Shown: positions 11,301 through 23,224, counted from the stretch's first letter. The stretch: 64,000 nt of DNA from Oegoconia quadripuncta (GCA_949316235.1 OX438747.1:25982618-26046617); one strand, 5' to 3'. Notes: generated by a model from the letters alone, not told the origin. Made by a program: numbers and translations.

Positions 11301-14300
11301 AAGTGGCTACCGTCGTTGTCATTGCAAATGAAGATATATATTGACCTTAAGGGTAATCTTTCAAAGTTAGACCGCTGAGATTGCCAATTGGGACCGAGGG
11401 GATGGAGTTTCAATGATACATTGAAATTTTCACCCTCCACCACATTTATTTGAGTGAAAGTTTTTTACCGCAGCGCATAAATTGCACGCCATCACTCCGA
11501 ACAGATCCGATGTAGCAGTTCCCTGCGAGGGCTCTTACCAGCGTCTGCTGCGGCTTGGCCTTCTGCCCCTTGAGCGGCGGGCGGTTGACGCCGTTGATGC
11601 GGGTGTAGAGGCCGCAGGCGTTGCACAGGTAGTGGCCCGTGCCGTCGCGGCGCCACAGCGGCGTGGTCGCGGCCGCGCAGTTCACGCACTCCTTCACCTC
11701 GTTCATGCCCGCCATACCTGGACAGAGAGCGGCCGGTATTGATTGTGCGCTAGTAGAACACGAGGGATGAAATCGTCCCAAAGTATTAGGAATTGAGTTG
11801 GTATTTTGTGTAGCTAATGAAATGTACGTGTACACACGAAGAAAATTATGTTGCAACCATAAAAGCGCTATTTAGAGCCGAGGGGACAATTTATGGGATA
11901 AACTCTGTCAAAAATAAACACTTTTTCCTTGTAGTTCTAGGGGTTAATCGCGACTCGAATGATAGCGTTAAACATGAATTTGTAACACTCTCAAAAAGGT
12001 TTTGTGTGGTAATTTTACCAGTTTACACTTATTTTATTTAATCATTTCGAAGCTAGCGTTATAATAGTTAACTTTAACAGAAATGTGATAAAGTTCGTTG
12101 ATTATTCAGTACACCTTGAAGTTGTAACAATTATTTCTTACAGTAGCGTTCAAAAGTTCAGCTAGTCCCAGTTCTAAAGATTTAGATTACTTATATGTAA
12201 AGAAAAGTACCGATAATTATTTTGTAGTACAACGTAAGAATAGTGCTCGATATTTACTGAAATTATATAAAGACTTGGGACTATATTAGGTAGCTGTGCC
12301 CTCCGTTGAATGTATTTAGAGCATAGGGCATAACGCAACATGAAAATGTATTCCATGGCATCAAAAGTCCCAATTACACAGTAGTGTGTTTAGCGCATTT
12401 GTAATTGGCAAATGAATCATGAAAAAAACCTAAGTAGGCATCAAAATTTAGAGTAATGAACTTTTATGATGCTTACATGTTTACTCGAAAAAAACGACGA
12501 CTGATTTTATGAGGAAATTGTTAAGTGTTGAGTGTACTGCAGTGGACCTGCCCTCGTATTCTAAATATGGTTCGACAATCGACATTCAATTCGGAATCGG
12601 AAACTTTTAAATTTCGAATCAGTTTTCCTTCCCGGAAATGCATTCTTAATTTGAAACTCTGCGATACTGAATCGAATATCAATTGTTTAACTGTTTCGAA
12701 CACGGGCCTTGTTACGTCGGGCGTGTTGTGATTATAGTGTTTTGTGACGCTCACTGTTATCGAAGCCGTCCTCGATGGGCATGAGGTTGTGCGAGGCCCA
12801 GGGCTGTGCGGGCGCGGGGTACCCCTCCACCAGCAGGCTCGTCTCGTAGGCGCCGCTGGGCACCGACACGTACTCCACGCTGCCGCCCTGGCCCAGGTAG
12901 TGGTCGCCGCCAGGCACCTTGTACTGCACTGTATTACCGTGCGTATAGAGCGTCACCTGCGAACGTTGACTTCATCAGTTATGGTCGCAGACCTTGAGGG
13001 TTGTACTGCGATTAGTTGCCTGCAATTAAATCTAAACTGTGCAACATCTTGGAGCACGGGAAACGAAAGGATTGCCATGGATCTAGGACAAAATAGAACA
13101 AAATGTTACCTTTGGTACCTATATATTAGATCCACAGACTCGATCAAATTAAGATGACATTTTGATGACTTGGTGTATGTATTTTATCCATCATTACTAG
13201 TACATTACAGTAAATGCTAAAAGTCCGTCTTTCAAGCTTAAACTACTGAACCGATCTTTTTGAAATTTGACGAAGGGGTACCCTGGGACCGGGAAAGGAT
13301 AATATGCTACTTTTTAACCGACTTCCAAAAGGGAAGAGGTAAAGTTGTTCCACGGACTTGTGTTGTGGACGGACAGCTGGTAATGCATAATTTTTCAGCT
13401 TATTTATTATTGTCATATGTAATTACTTCGAAATTCGGGCAAGATAATATATGGGAGCATTTGGAGAGCAATCCACTCCATTTGTATGTGTTTTTGCACA
13501 TTAGTAATTATAACGTTATAGATGGATCTATGTAGGAAGGGCCGTTACAACAAATTTTATTTCGATAGAGAGACACATGTCTACTTGCTTTCGCACTTTC
13601 TTTTATGTATCTCTCTAATATATCTAAAAGATATTTAAGTTACGTTACATACATTTTGTAATAAGTAATAACGCGGCGAGTCAGTGACCTCATTCGCACT
13701 ACACACAAACCTTTACAGGTTTTAGTAGGCGTCTTATAGTGAAGATTGTTCAAATAGTGTTCTATGGATAAATATACTGAAAAAGAAAAACAACATTTTC
13801 CTTTTCATTCATTTGGAAAATAATTTAGAGTGCCTACCTGCGAGTTGGGGCTCGGCGGCGCCTCGTAGACCGTCTGCGACTGCGGCACGACGGGCCCGTA
13901 CACCACGTGCGTGCCCCGCGCCAGCGACGATGACGTCAGCGTGGGGTCTCCGCGGAACAGCAGCTGGCCCGGCGGCGACTCGTCCCCGCGGCCGCCGCCC
14001 CCCGCGCCCGCGCCGCCCCCGTACAGCGCCAGCAGCTCCTTGCCGCCGCCGTAGGCGCCGTACGCGCCGCCGTACTGCGGACTCTGGCTGGCGTAGGCGT
14101 ACCCGCCGTGCACCGACGTGACTGGCTGCAGGCTGGCGTACGTGGTGGGGCGCGGCTCGCCCTCGCCGCGGCTCTCGTACTTGACCTGCTGGTACGCGAC
14201 GCCCACCGCCTGCTGGTTGCTCAGCGCCGTCGTCTGAATCATCTCGAGCGCGGCCGACGGCGTCTGCTCGGGCATCGAGGACGCGGGTGCGTACTGGCGC

Positions 14301-14951
14301 GCGTCGGCGTACTGCTCGGGTTTGTCGCGGTGCTGCAGGTAAGCGTCCGCCTGCTCCTCGGGCTCGCCCTCCTGCGACACCATCACGTGGTGCTGCCCGT
14401 CGTAGCGCAGCGCCAGGCCGCGGCCGTACGGGGCGCGGGGGGGGGCGCGAGCGTACTGCGGCGGGTCGCGCCGCTCGGCGCCGGGGGAGGGGCGCCGCTC
14501 GGGGCCGGGGGACGGCGCCGCGCGGTACGGCTCCTGCTTGAAGGAGAGGTACCGCGTGGTGTCCAACTCCACTATCCGCACCCGCTCCGGGTCGAACGCA
14601 CACATACGCATGCTCCCCTCGGGCTTGGGTACGTAGTGCAGGGACGGGTCGTCGAGCGGCGCGGGCGGCTCCGGGGGCTCGTCCTTCACGTCGTCGGGGG
14701 GCAGCTCGCCCTCCTCGGTGATGTGTCCGGTCGCGGTGATGGTGCGCAGCGCGCGCCGCGACGTGATCACGGAGTGCGGGTGCGGCTGCTCCCCGGGGCT
14801 CGGGCCCCCCTCCGGCCCCCCACCGCCGCCTCCCCCCTCCCCCTCTCCTTCCCCGTGCTCTTCGCTCTTCACGAGCTGCAGCGCCTCCCTCTCGCCCACG
14901 CCCTGCCCCTCGCTCGTGGGCACCATCGGCGAAACGTTCTCCATCTTTGTG
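8298..14951 (-). CDS. GATAe: GATAe-like GATA zinc-finger transcription factor, complete coding region in seven exons
   Basis: A nuclear DNA-binding factor of the GATA4/5/6 class. Joining 14944-13838, 12956-12755, 11717-11539, 11245-11114, 10267-10153, 9236-9134 and 8373-8298 gives one open frame of 637 residues; every junction has AG/GT borders and matching phase (0,1,0,0,1,2). Two C-x2-C-x17-C-x2-C fingers are seen, with cysteines at about 447/450/468/471 and 508/511/529/532, followed by the basic tail TRKRKPK. The N-finger departs from the usual GATA form after the last cysteine ([11 protein letters not shown]). Drosophila srp, GATAe and pnr are clustered, and GATAe neighbours srp; together with the odd N-finger this favours GATAe, which in flies specifies endoderm and midgut. 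pannier is the main alternative. Family is certain, orthology is inferred. The gene is much more GC-rich than its surroundings. Confidence 0.85.
9134..9236 (-). CDS. GATAe: GATAe coding exon 6 (residues 579-612)
   Basis: Begins after gtgtccgcag in phase 1 (G|TG gives Val) and reads [19 protein letters not shown], then a Gly/Ser patch, four Leu and PRAHSD. It ends GACAT/gtgagt in phase 2. Read straight on, the same bases give ATG TGA, an apparent stop that overlaps the donor. The perfect donor and a phase-matched last exon at 8373 argue that the stop is intronic in the main transcript. Confidence 0.8.
9237..10152. other. GATAe intron 5, with paired E-boxes and two adjacent hairpins
   Basis: No exon is seen here. 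The part around 9880-9960 is unusually GC-rich and has two CACGTG E-boxes (9882-9887 and 9908-9913). Just beyond lie a 10-bp perfect stem (9992-10001 with 10008-10017, 6-nt loop) and a 7-bp stem (10019-10025 with 10028-10034). Possible intronic regulatory DNA. Confidence 0.4.
10153..10267 (-). CDS. GATAe: GATAe coding exon 5, basic tail of the C-finger (residues 541-578)
   Basis: Begins after actgcgcag in phase 0 with GTA AAT CGG (Val-Asn-Arg) and ends ACC G/gtgagt in phase 1. It completes the C-finger with [20 protein letters not shown], the basic arm that wraps the minor groove; the RKRKPK form marks the GATA4/5/6 class rather than GATA1/2/3. A short Gly/Ser/Ala-rich linker follows. The exon is too short to stand out as an isolated ORF and was found from the splice sites. 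Confidence 0.93.
10620..10990. promoter_or_regulatory. GATA-site cluster in GATAe intron 4 (candidate autoregulatory enhancer)
   Basis: About ten GATA cores on either strand fall within some 370 bp, including AGATAA at 10641, TGATAA near 10648, TTATCT at 10662 and near 10726, TGATAA near 10799, and an AGATAG/CTATCT pair near 10963-10978. Unlike the flanks, the stretch also has mixed, non-AT-rich sequence. The density is several times chance. Occupancy is inference. Confidence 0.45.
11114..11245 (-). CDS. GATAe: GATAe coding exon 4, C-terminal GATA finger core (residues 497-540)
   Basis: Begins after gtttgttgcag in phase 0 and ends AAC/gtatga in phase 0. It encodes CANC-x17-CNAC with [19 protein letters not shown] and YYKLHN, the main WGATAR-binding finger. 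The donor gtatga is weaker than the others in this gene. The exon stops inside the finger module, before the VNRPL turn, whereas in srp and in vertebrate GATA4-type genes the corresponding intron lies later, after the IQ of the basic tail. Confidence 0.93.
11539..11717 (-). CDS. GATAe: GATAe coding exon 3, N-terminal GATA finger (residues 437-496)
   Basis: Begins after ctgtccag in phase 1 (A|GT gives Ser) and ends CTG/gtaaga in phase 0. It encodes CVNC-x17-CNAC with the hallmark [18 protein letters not shown]. In GATA factors the N-finger stabilises DNA binding and recruits FOG (U-shaped). Here AAATT stands where most family members have GAxxT, and the segment after the finger ([11 protein letters not shown], then Lys/Gln-rich) differs from the usual [11 protein letters not shown], so FOG or DNA contacts may differ. 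The phase pattern (1 in, 0 out) is identical to the N-finger exon of the neighbouring srp gene. Confidence 0.93.
12560..12710. repeat. Degenerate inverted repeat in GATAe intron 2
   Basis: The two halves are imperfect reverse complements, about 70% alike over roughly 50-65 bases each side of a centre near 12635 (ttcccgg). As a result both strands are open and translate to visibly similar peptides. It sits about 45 bp downstream of the exon 2 donor. Most likely an old foldback or MITE remnant. Confidence 0.45.
12755..12956 (-). CDS. GATAe: GATAe coding exon 2 (residues 370-436)
   Basis: The acceptor ttcgcag is followed by GTG ACG CTC in phase 0 and the exon ends AAC A/gtgagc in phase 1. It encodes a Gly/Tyr/Val-rich segment ([13 protein letters not shown] and onward) with an aromatic motif PWASHNL near its end. 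The 202 bases fit 67 codons plus one base, which matches the phase of the next exon. No known domain is recognised; it lies between the transactivation region and the N-finger. Confidence 0.85.
12957..13837. other. GATAe intron 1 (between coding exons), with a repeat fragment
   Basis: AT-rich intron. 13200-13350 carries the phrase 'aactactgaaccgatctttttgaaatttg', split here as aactactgaaccgatc and tttttgaaatttg, typical of dispersed lepidopteran repeats. A 91-codon plus-strand ORF at 13260-13535 runs through it and is not regarded as a gene. No coding exon is seen. Confidence 0.35.
13838..14951 (-). CDS. GATAe: GATAe coding exon 1 (residues 1-369), with 7 nt of 5' UTR
   Basis: The exon begins at an acceptor (ttttctttgcag) seven bases before the ATG at 14944-14942, so the leader must come from at least one upstream non-coding exon. 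It ends at CAG/gtaggc in phase 0. The encoded N-terminal region has no finger. It is low complexity and contains a run of glycine after an acidic stretch near residue 30, several K-x-E motifs of sumoylation type (VKSEE, VKDEP, FKQEP), many Pro/Ser-Pro, and Tyr/Ala/Gly-rich segments towards the end. This is typical of a transactivation domain. The start was chosen because it is the first in-frame ATG after the acceptor. Confidence 0.85.
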
Positions 14952-17574
14952 CTGCAAAGAAAATCACTTGATAGATGCTACGGAACTCATAGTTGACAGC
15001 CTACAGAGGTTCACTGCTAAACGTTTGCCTTAATCGCCGTGTTCCATTAAAAGCCAAACGTAACGCCTAAATAAAAGCCAACCTAATCAAGCAACAAAAA
15101 GTGTTTCCGACTAAACTCGATTTTACAGAATGGAGCCAACAGAATCTCCAACTGTGCATGAGTTGCAGCCGCTGCATTACAACGTTGCGCTAGTTTTTAC
15201 TATTCATTTGCCAATAGTCGGCGCAATAGATACATTAAATTACAACTATCCGAACCACATCGCAAGTAAATGTGGAGACGTTGGTCTCCTAAAAAGTCAG
15301 CGCTATGGAAACTGCGGCAGCTTATGCCTCAGGAGTCCATTTTAGTGTCACACTATTGTTGCTGTTATTGCCAATTAGATATATGTCGCCGTCTAGATAA
15401 TTTTATAGTAGAAAAATGTACCTAATTACAGCTGAGCGCCAACGATAACAGATGTGACCTAACAAACAGGTCCTTACACAACAATGGGAAATCCTTCCAC
15501 TATTGTGTTCGTCGTCACCAGTTTGGTGACGACGTATAAGGAGCGAGTGTTGGCTCGGCGCGAGCAAACGTCGCGGCCGGAAGCGCGAGCAGCGCCGGCG
15601 CCGGAGCGAGTCAATGACACCTACACTTACCGACCGACCTCATAGGAAGTTGACACTACTTATGCAGATAGCTGTGAGGACCATGGTAACAGGATCAATC
15701 AATGCGCTCGTGGAGTATCAACAGTACTGCTGGCGACAGACTTACATAGGGCGGTGGTAGGTAAGTATTCAGACATTAAAAATATCATCAACCAGAACAA
15801 TTGCAACACATGGGAATTTTATAAGTAAAGGTAATAGTGGTGGAGGAGTTGTAAGGATAACATGTTTCTAAGAAATGTCAATATATCAATTGGATTACTT
15901 CAGGAAGTGCTTTTAAATCCACGATGACACACCTATCGAATCGTATGGGAAACATATAACACAATACACCTTCAAGAGGATATGATATGATAATTGCTGC
16001 ACAACTTAATATTTTTAAACTAGTATTGTATATAGTCAATCGAATTTAGACAAAGCTTCAGACTGGCGCATACATTACTACACATGTTAGAACATTAAAG
16101 TGATTTAGTCCAAAACAGTTATTTCCGTAACACAAGGTTTTGTTGAGAATACCACGGCCGTGTTCAAATAAATTAGTGTCACCTTCCTTAGGTAGGTATT
16201 TGAGGAGTGCATAGAGCGCGGGGGGCGGGACACAGCAAACACGCACCGATACACACACACATACACACACAGCGGTTTATTTCCCCTCATCATGCGTCCC
16301 ATCATTGTCGATAGTTACATATTTCAGGCGAAAATTCATCGAAGCACCAAGAGATAAGGTGCATTTCTTGTAGACGCGCAGTGTTTCCGTCCGCGGGAGT
16401 GGTACGGAGCTGGGTGTACCGTGCGAGGCGATAACACCACAATAAATCTGCTCCTCGCGGTTGCCTCATCGTCTCCGTGTGGTATTTAGGGCACCACCAC
16501 ACACCGCGGCGGCTGACGCGGGGGGAGGGGTCTGCATCAACATAGTCCCTTGTGAGTCTAATATTCGTTGAGTTTACATATTTTTAGGACAAATTATTAG
16601 GCACAGCCGGCTGCGTCAGGACCTCCTATTTACATTCAACTAAATACACATTGAAATATCTCTACGCCACCTAAGTAGGGCGCAGAGTGTGCTAGACAAT
16701 AAATATCTTATCTTAAAATTCTAATTTAACTTTCTCTAGGACTCGTGTCCTGTCCCGGCCATGTAACAAAGAAACGTACGTAGATCGAAGGTCCTGGCGC
16801 AGCCGGCTGTGTATTATAATTTGTCCTCAAAATATGTAAACTCAATACTACAAACTCTTATAGTGAAAAGGATCTTAAACAATCGCAAATTGAGCAAATA
16901 AGAAATAATAAATAAATAAAATAAATTGAGTACTCGAGTTAGGAAAATGTACTTACTTTGTGGACTCTGCACTCCCGACTACAAGTGACTGTAGAATATT
17001 TATTTCGAAAAAGATTTCAATAATGTAGAAGCCCCACTCCTTTGAATATCTATCCGTTAACAGAATTCAGGGGCATCTCAGTGCCATTATTCGTACTATA
17101 CTCTCATTGCACATTAAGTTCCGCACTTCGAAGAACTTTGAGAAATCTGCAATTTAACTTTCTAATATATAATTTATCAATATCAATCATTTGACTAATA
17201 TATCAATAATTTTGTATCAGTGTTTGACGGCGTTGTATGTGTAGTACTCGTATGTGTCCAGTTTTATCCGGATGTATCTCAATAATATTTGAACGGATAT
17301 AAGTGCGGTTTTTTTTATTTAAGATTATAAAAATTGATAAAGTCGTTTCGAGGAACTCAAAAATTTTTTTTTTGTATAATACAGAATCATTATAAACACT
17401 ATTACACAAAATCTATAAGCAACGAAATTTTTAATTTGTGTTATCCTATCTTATTATTTCTTCGCTTCCAACCAAATCTATGAGGGAGACCTACGTTCAG
17501 CAGTGGACGTGCAGTGGCAGAAGATGATTATTTCTCCACCATCGGGGCTCATATAAATAAGGTTTATACAGTAA

Positions 17575-17815
17575 AGGGCATGGGTTATATTTAGCATTCG
17601 GTTAAGTTGATGATAGGATATCTTGATATATCCTCCTAGCTACCAACCACCAACGTATCTAAGCTAAGCGGCAGCGTTAAGGGCATTTTTGTGCTCCAGT
17701 TGTAGATAGCTGATATAAGTCTACTAGTCTCTCAAATAAGTTGAGGGTCCCGAGTTTCAGTTTCTAAAATCGGTGTAATTTAGGATTAGCACTAACGCGT
17801 TGTGATAAAGAAATT
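17575..17815 (+). mobile_element. SINE family B, old diverged copy
   Basis: Shares the order of motifs: tagcattcggttaagttg, ctagctaccaaccacca, ggcagcgttaagggca, ccagttgtagatagctgata, agcactaacgcgttgtgat. Many substitutions and no intact head. Confidence 0.45.
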
Positions 17816-20307
17816 ATTTAACACTCAATTGTAGATGTACTGTTGAACTGACATCGTGAGGTACTTCATGTGACTAAAGAAAATAAAGATATCCTTCTAA
17901 TGGAGAATTATTAAAGCGCGGCGCTACGGGGCCGAGGCTCCACCTACGCGCGTGCTACGCGATTGGCCTACGCCGCGTAGCTGTAGTAGCTCGCACAATC
18001 CTTCCCGCTGCTGTCAAGTGTGTTTCTACAAATAACAACTTGAATGAGAATTGTATATGAACCAACGGCGATGTTATTGGTAACTGCTAAACTCAAGGTA
18101 CTTCTAGCTTAAAAATTCTATTATATGTAGAGTTTTAAAATACATTCCGTATCTTTTTATAAAGGACATGTTTAGTAAGATAAATAATGAATACATACAA
18201 TCGGTTTAGCAGTTACCAAGAATAATACAGAAAGATATTAATTTTCAAAACATAGTTTAATATTTAAATCCTCCGTGGTACCGCCTGCAGAGCTTTCTAT
18301 GTTAACACTTTATCCAACTTGGAACACAGGAAAAGTGGAAGAAGAAGGAAGATGTTGGCAACATACTCGGACAGCATTCAGCTGGGTTACGGTTAGGTAT
18401 AGCATGTTATGTTTATGTTTACGAAAACATGTGTCATGCAAATCACCATCTGTCATGCAAAGAAAAATCTGGATTTTTATTGTTTCAGAACAGACACACA
18501 CAGACAGTGTAAACAGGATTCAAACGTCAACTTGTTGTTCAAGTCACACACCATGCTCTAATATAAAGTGACAGTCATTTATAGGTCAAAGCCTAAAGCA
18601 AAAAAGATTTTATTGTGACTGCAACATTTCTTTTCCTTCTTGGGTAAAAGTCTGAGATCTATAAAAATGTGAAACGGCTGTTTCACCACAGACTTGAAGA
18701 TCCCATGATAGTAACATTAGGGAACACCGATGTCCGCCGGCAGGGAGTTCCACACTTTAGCAGTCCGCAGTTTGAAGCAAAGCGCTTAGTGAGACAAAGA
18801 CAGCGGGTAGAAACCCTTCGTATTTAGTAGTCCGATGATGTAAAACGAAGAAATAGAAAGCAAGAAGACAGAAAAAAATGAACAAATGACGATATAATTA
18901 CATTTAGAGACTAATATAATTCTATTTAGATGCAAGCAAACATGGACTTCATGTTCATTCCAAATATTCAATCTGCTTGTTTTTTTCTTTCTCTTTACAA
19001 CACAAACTGTATTTTGACAAACGGAAGCAACCTTTGAGTTTACCGTTCTTTCCATTCGTCTCTGTCTCGGCCCCGATCGGTGCATTCTAACTCGACACCT
19101 TGAGGTTTTGTTCAGCACCGCGCCAATACTTAAACCGACATGCAGAATTAAAGATTTATTGTACATATAATATGATACCGTCAACAGTAATCACCAAAAT
19201 TTTTAAAAATCATCAAAACCATGTCTCCAAAAGTACGATTCGCATCGCTTTTCGTGGAATTATTAACCCTAATTTCCAACCCTAATTTCGGTCTGGATTG
19301 TTCATCTCAGATTGCTGATTGCCTCGCGCCGTCGATTACGGATCTATGCTGTTGAGTTCATGGTCCCTTAGTTACGAAACGATGAACTGGGCCTATCCTT
19401 CGATGTCGAGAATAACACACGTTGTAATAAATGACTACCGATAATGACATGTGTGTGAAGCAACCAAATGTCTTTATGTTGCGATGGTGTGAGGATAAAT
19501 ATCACTGTAATAAATGCATACACAGGGGCTAGAGCACAGGGTGACATATTGCTCTTTTTGGAACTCTAAAACATATGAATATATCGGACTATTAAACTGA
19601 TTATGTAATTTTACGTGTATTGAATGATGATTCAGAAAATGTTCGGGACGAAATAAATTGATCTTATTCCATTTCGACAGCTTGCAATGGCTGTGCCAAC
19701 TTAATTTAATTAAGTTTGTGAATACCTTTTCTAACAATTAACACTGTCGTAGTACCAGGGGAAAAGAAAAAGAGGAAGACGAAGAATAAGCTACATGCAG
19801 CTGATAAAAGAGAAATTGAACGTCGTGTCATATCAGGAAGGATGTCGAAGAGCAGAGAGATATGGTAAAATCTGCACCGACAAGAGCATGACTCTTAAAT
19901 AAGATGATAATAATTTCCAAGTTCAAAAACATAATATACCTCACGTCGTAAAATTCAAACTAGTACCTATACGTCTGCAATTCCGCGTGGAATTTATTCA
20001 TAACAAAAACTATAAGTCGTTGTGCAAAAAATTAAGTAATACTGATATTCCATGACTATGTAAAAGAAACAAACAAATACACCCTCGCGTTTATAATATT
20101 AGTGCGATATTTATAATATAATAGTTCTAAATATCTCGACAAAACAGTGATATATTAGTGAGTCACGTATGTTTTAATAATGTTACGTAATCGCTGCGTT
20201 GACACATTTCATTGGAGAATATTGAGGCAGTTCGGTGAGCTCTCAACGACTCGGTCTTGACCTATTGATGAATTATTAAAATGTTTAACAAAATATTGAC
20301 GTGGAAA

Positions 20308-20462
20308 ATGTTTGCGTGATGAATAGAAACATTTATTCGCGAATCATTTATATGTCTATTTAGATATGTTATCCGGTATTCATTATGCATAATACAGGCA
20401 TTGTCTAGTTTCGGGACTGGATGATTGGTGTACCTAAGTGTCCGAAATATATTTATATATTC
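20308..20462 (+). mobile_element. SINE family A, 5' truncated
   Basis: Starts inside the body (gtttgcgtgatgaatagaaa) and ends with the family 3' end (tgattggtgtacctaagtg, tccgaaatat). A further 3' scrap lies at 20700-20775. Confidence 0.55.
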
Positions 20463-21252
20463 GTTTTTTTTTTAATAATCATAGATATATTATCATAGAT
20501 GGAATTTGGCTAAAGTGCCGTCACGTGTCAACATAAATCGTATTTAAAAATCATTTATTTCATCGTAATTATTCTGTATTTGCGAATATCTTTATGAAAA
20601 AAATAATATAATATATTCAGTTTTAGATACAAGTGGTGTATTAGCCAAACCTCACAAGAAATTATTAAATTCACAGCCGTTAATTAAAGTAAGTAGGTAT
20701 TCAAGTATTAGTTATCTAGTATCCAAAATACAAGCTTAGCTTAGTTTGGAACTAGAGATCCGAAATATTTATTTTTGGTAAATTTTATCTTGATACTCGT
20801 AACATACTGGTCAGGAAAAAATGGCCAACACGGTTCAAGTATTTTAGGATAACATTAGAAATAAATAATTTCACTAAAAAGACAGACAAGAGGAATAAAA
20901 TATCACATATACATATATTAGGTACTGCGTAAATAAAATAACTTCAAAATTCTATGGTAATATAAATGAACATATTATTCTCGTTTCAGTGAAAATCACG
21001 AATGTAAACTTAGCAACGACGCCAAAATGCGATCGGGTAAAAATGGATAATATTCAACGAAAAATGTAATAAAAGGCGAACAAAAGACGATCAGTCTACA
21101 TTTCTTTATATATAGTATTATGTAGTTTCAATGAAAGTCATGATTATATTACACTACTCTTTCTAAACCACTATCCCTTCACACGGTGTCTCACAGAGAA
21201 CAAGTAAACTAAACCCCATCAACGAGTTAGTTGGGCCCAAGTTTTATTGTAA

Positions 21253-21475
21253 ACTAGCTTTCAGCCCGCGGCTTCGCCTGCGTGGAATAACTTTATCGCG
21301 GAAATTTGTTTATCCCGCGGGAACTACTCACTTTAACGGGATAAAAAATATCCTATGTTTCCATCGAGGGTACAATCTATCTATATACCAAATTTCATTC
21401 AAATCCGTTCAGCCGTTTCGCCGTGATTCAGCAACAAAGAAACAAACAAACATTCACATTTATAATACTAGTTAG
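21253..21475 (+). mobile_element. RTE LINE 3' end, truncated
   Basis: Carries the widespread lepidopteran RTE 3' sequence: ctttcagcccgcggcttcg, tatcgcggaaatttgttta, caaatccgttcagccgtttc, then acaaacattcacatttata. A second scrap is at 60150-60225. Confidence 0.6.
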
Positions 21476-22433
21476 ATGGCGGCCATCTTTGTAACTGCTT
21501 TATTTTTTATTTGTTAAAAGCTTAAGTCGTTTAAAAAATAATATAATAAAGAATTGAATTGAAAAGAAATAATGATAGGTTAAATACGACAATGTACAAG
21601 TTTTTATAATACGGTTTCTGGAGACATTCAAGATTAGTCTTTAATAAACTTAAAACTACCATAAAATGGGAACTATGTCTAAAACGCAATTATAAAATTT
21701 CTGTTCAGACGATTCTAATTATTATTTTTTCTGTTTTGTCGAATCACGAAGTTGTAAAAATAGTTATTTCAAAAGAGTAACCCTGCTCGTTCATCTCTGG
21801 GGAGTCAATCTTGGGAATGAGCGGCAATTGTATGTTGCGACGATACATACGAAACATTATAATAATTTGATTGAAAGAGGAAACAGTTGAAATAAAGCCG
21901 TGAATTACAGAAAGAGATATAGAATTCTTTGTGTTCGGTGTGATGTGTTCCGTTATCAACGTCACTGTCGGTGTGATGTGTTATGAAGTGATCGGGAAGG
22001 TTGTTGATTGTACATGAGAGTACGTACCTGGGGCTCCGATGGTTATAATTAGATCTAGAAAAGTGTACATATTGGGTCGAGAGAGGCACTAACAACGCAT
22101 GAGTCAGCGTCGGCGAGCTCCACTCGGGGCACTTTTACATGGTGCGACATTCGAGGAAAATATACATACACCTAACATTGCAGAAAAGATAATTGCAGAT
22201 TTACTGACATGATCTATTTGAACTTAAAGCCCGTAAATTAAGCCTCACACAAAACTGTTAATAAACCTATTAAATGAGCTCCGATGCCGTTGTGCTCGAA
22301 GCCAGGAAGCACTGTATAGTTTCACACAACGTTACCGCTAAAGCCCACGAGTTCGTTCGCTACTCTAATGGGACTGAACACCGCACTTTCAGTTTCCAAT
22401 AACCCACTAAAAATATTGAAGGCACGAACTCAC

Positions 22434-22680
22434 CTGTTCTATAAAACTAAACGTAACAACTAGTTAACTCTTTGGTGCAACTTTGGCAGCGTGTTGGGCG
22501 ACGGCGACGGCGCGCGCACTGTATCACCTGTGTAGTGCGGCGCGAGGCGGCGAGGCGCATGCGCGGGCGCGGCGCGCGGGTTGGCGGAGCGAGGTGGCGG
22601 CCGGTGCCCCGCGCGGACTGACGGCCGCCATAGCGCGTCACGCACAAGGGGTTTCCACTTCTCGATGTGCATGTGCTTCT
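22434..22680 (-). other. GATAe: Candidate non-coding first exon of GATAe
   Basis: On the minus strand a CpG-rich stretch (22480-22640) runs into a perfect donor, CAG/GTGAGT, with the exon edge at 22434. No long open frame is needed because the GATAe start codon lies just 3' of an acceptor at 14952, which demands an upstream leader exon. The 5' edge is unknown; the end given is where the GC-rich DNA stops. The link to GATAe is inference. Confidence 0.4.
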
Positions 22681-22724
22681 CCTCTCATTTGTCTAACAGA
22701 TTGTCCAAAAAAAAAATCGAGTAG

Positions 22725-22905
22725 GTCGTAGAGCATTTTTAACTGTCCACCTGACCAGCTACGGCTATCTTGTCTAAGTCTGCCGCCAAGCAGCATTATA
22801 TAGCAGATTTTTTTTTTCCGATAAGATCTCTCGGTCTCGGTTTCGGTCTCATCTACACTTAAAAGCAGATGTGATTAAAGTCAAGGGCTAACCTTTTGGG
22901 TGTTA
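22725..22905 (+). mobile_element. SINE family B, partial
   Basis: Carries gagcatttttaactgtccac, gctacggctatcttgtctaa, tctgccgccaagcagcatta and gattaaagtcaagggctaac. It lies just outside the candidate GATAe leader exon. Confidence 0.55.
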
Positions 22906-23224
22906 AATAAGACATTAAACTAAGTATCCCGTTTATATTGTTACTTATAAAGAGGGGATGTTACAAGTTTGAAGCCCAAATCGCCAAATCGGCTGAACAA
23001 ATTTTAAAATGGTATGTGATTTTTGGAAGGCTGGTGGATCGGTTCAACTGTTTCGTACCTGGATTTTCAATTTATATCAGATTATAAAAAATAAATGATA
23101 TATTTTTAAAAATTGTTCATTGAACAAAATTGGAAATTCGTACATTTTTACGAACGATCAAGAATAAAACAGTATTGTCCATATTAATTTTAAAATGCCC
23201 TACCAGCAATTTTACCCCACAATT

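Larger units (their letters stand above)
14952..22433. other. Presumed 5' intron or upstream region of GATAe
   Basis: No convincing coding exon. GC-rich patches occur at 15540-15620 and 17920-18010. A donor-like site facing the gene lies at 15651 (ggtaagt on the minus strand). Old SINE fragments are seen at 17575-17815, 20310-20460 and 20700-20775, and an RTE tail at 21253-21475. A second donor-like CAG/GTACGT on the minus strand at about 22034 could serve an alternative leader exon. Confidence 0.35.

Noticed and set aside
13809..14957. 382-codon minus-strand ORF in another frame across GATAe exon 1
   Set aside because: Low-complexity Arg/Ala/Gly translation; it does not join the exon 2 frame. 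Shadow due to high GC.
14108..14971. 287-codon plus-strand ORF opposite GATAe exon 1
   Set aside because: Arg/Leu/Ala-rich shadow of the GC-rich coding exon; the minus-strand frame has the acceptor, start, donor and phase-matched partners.
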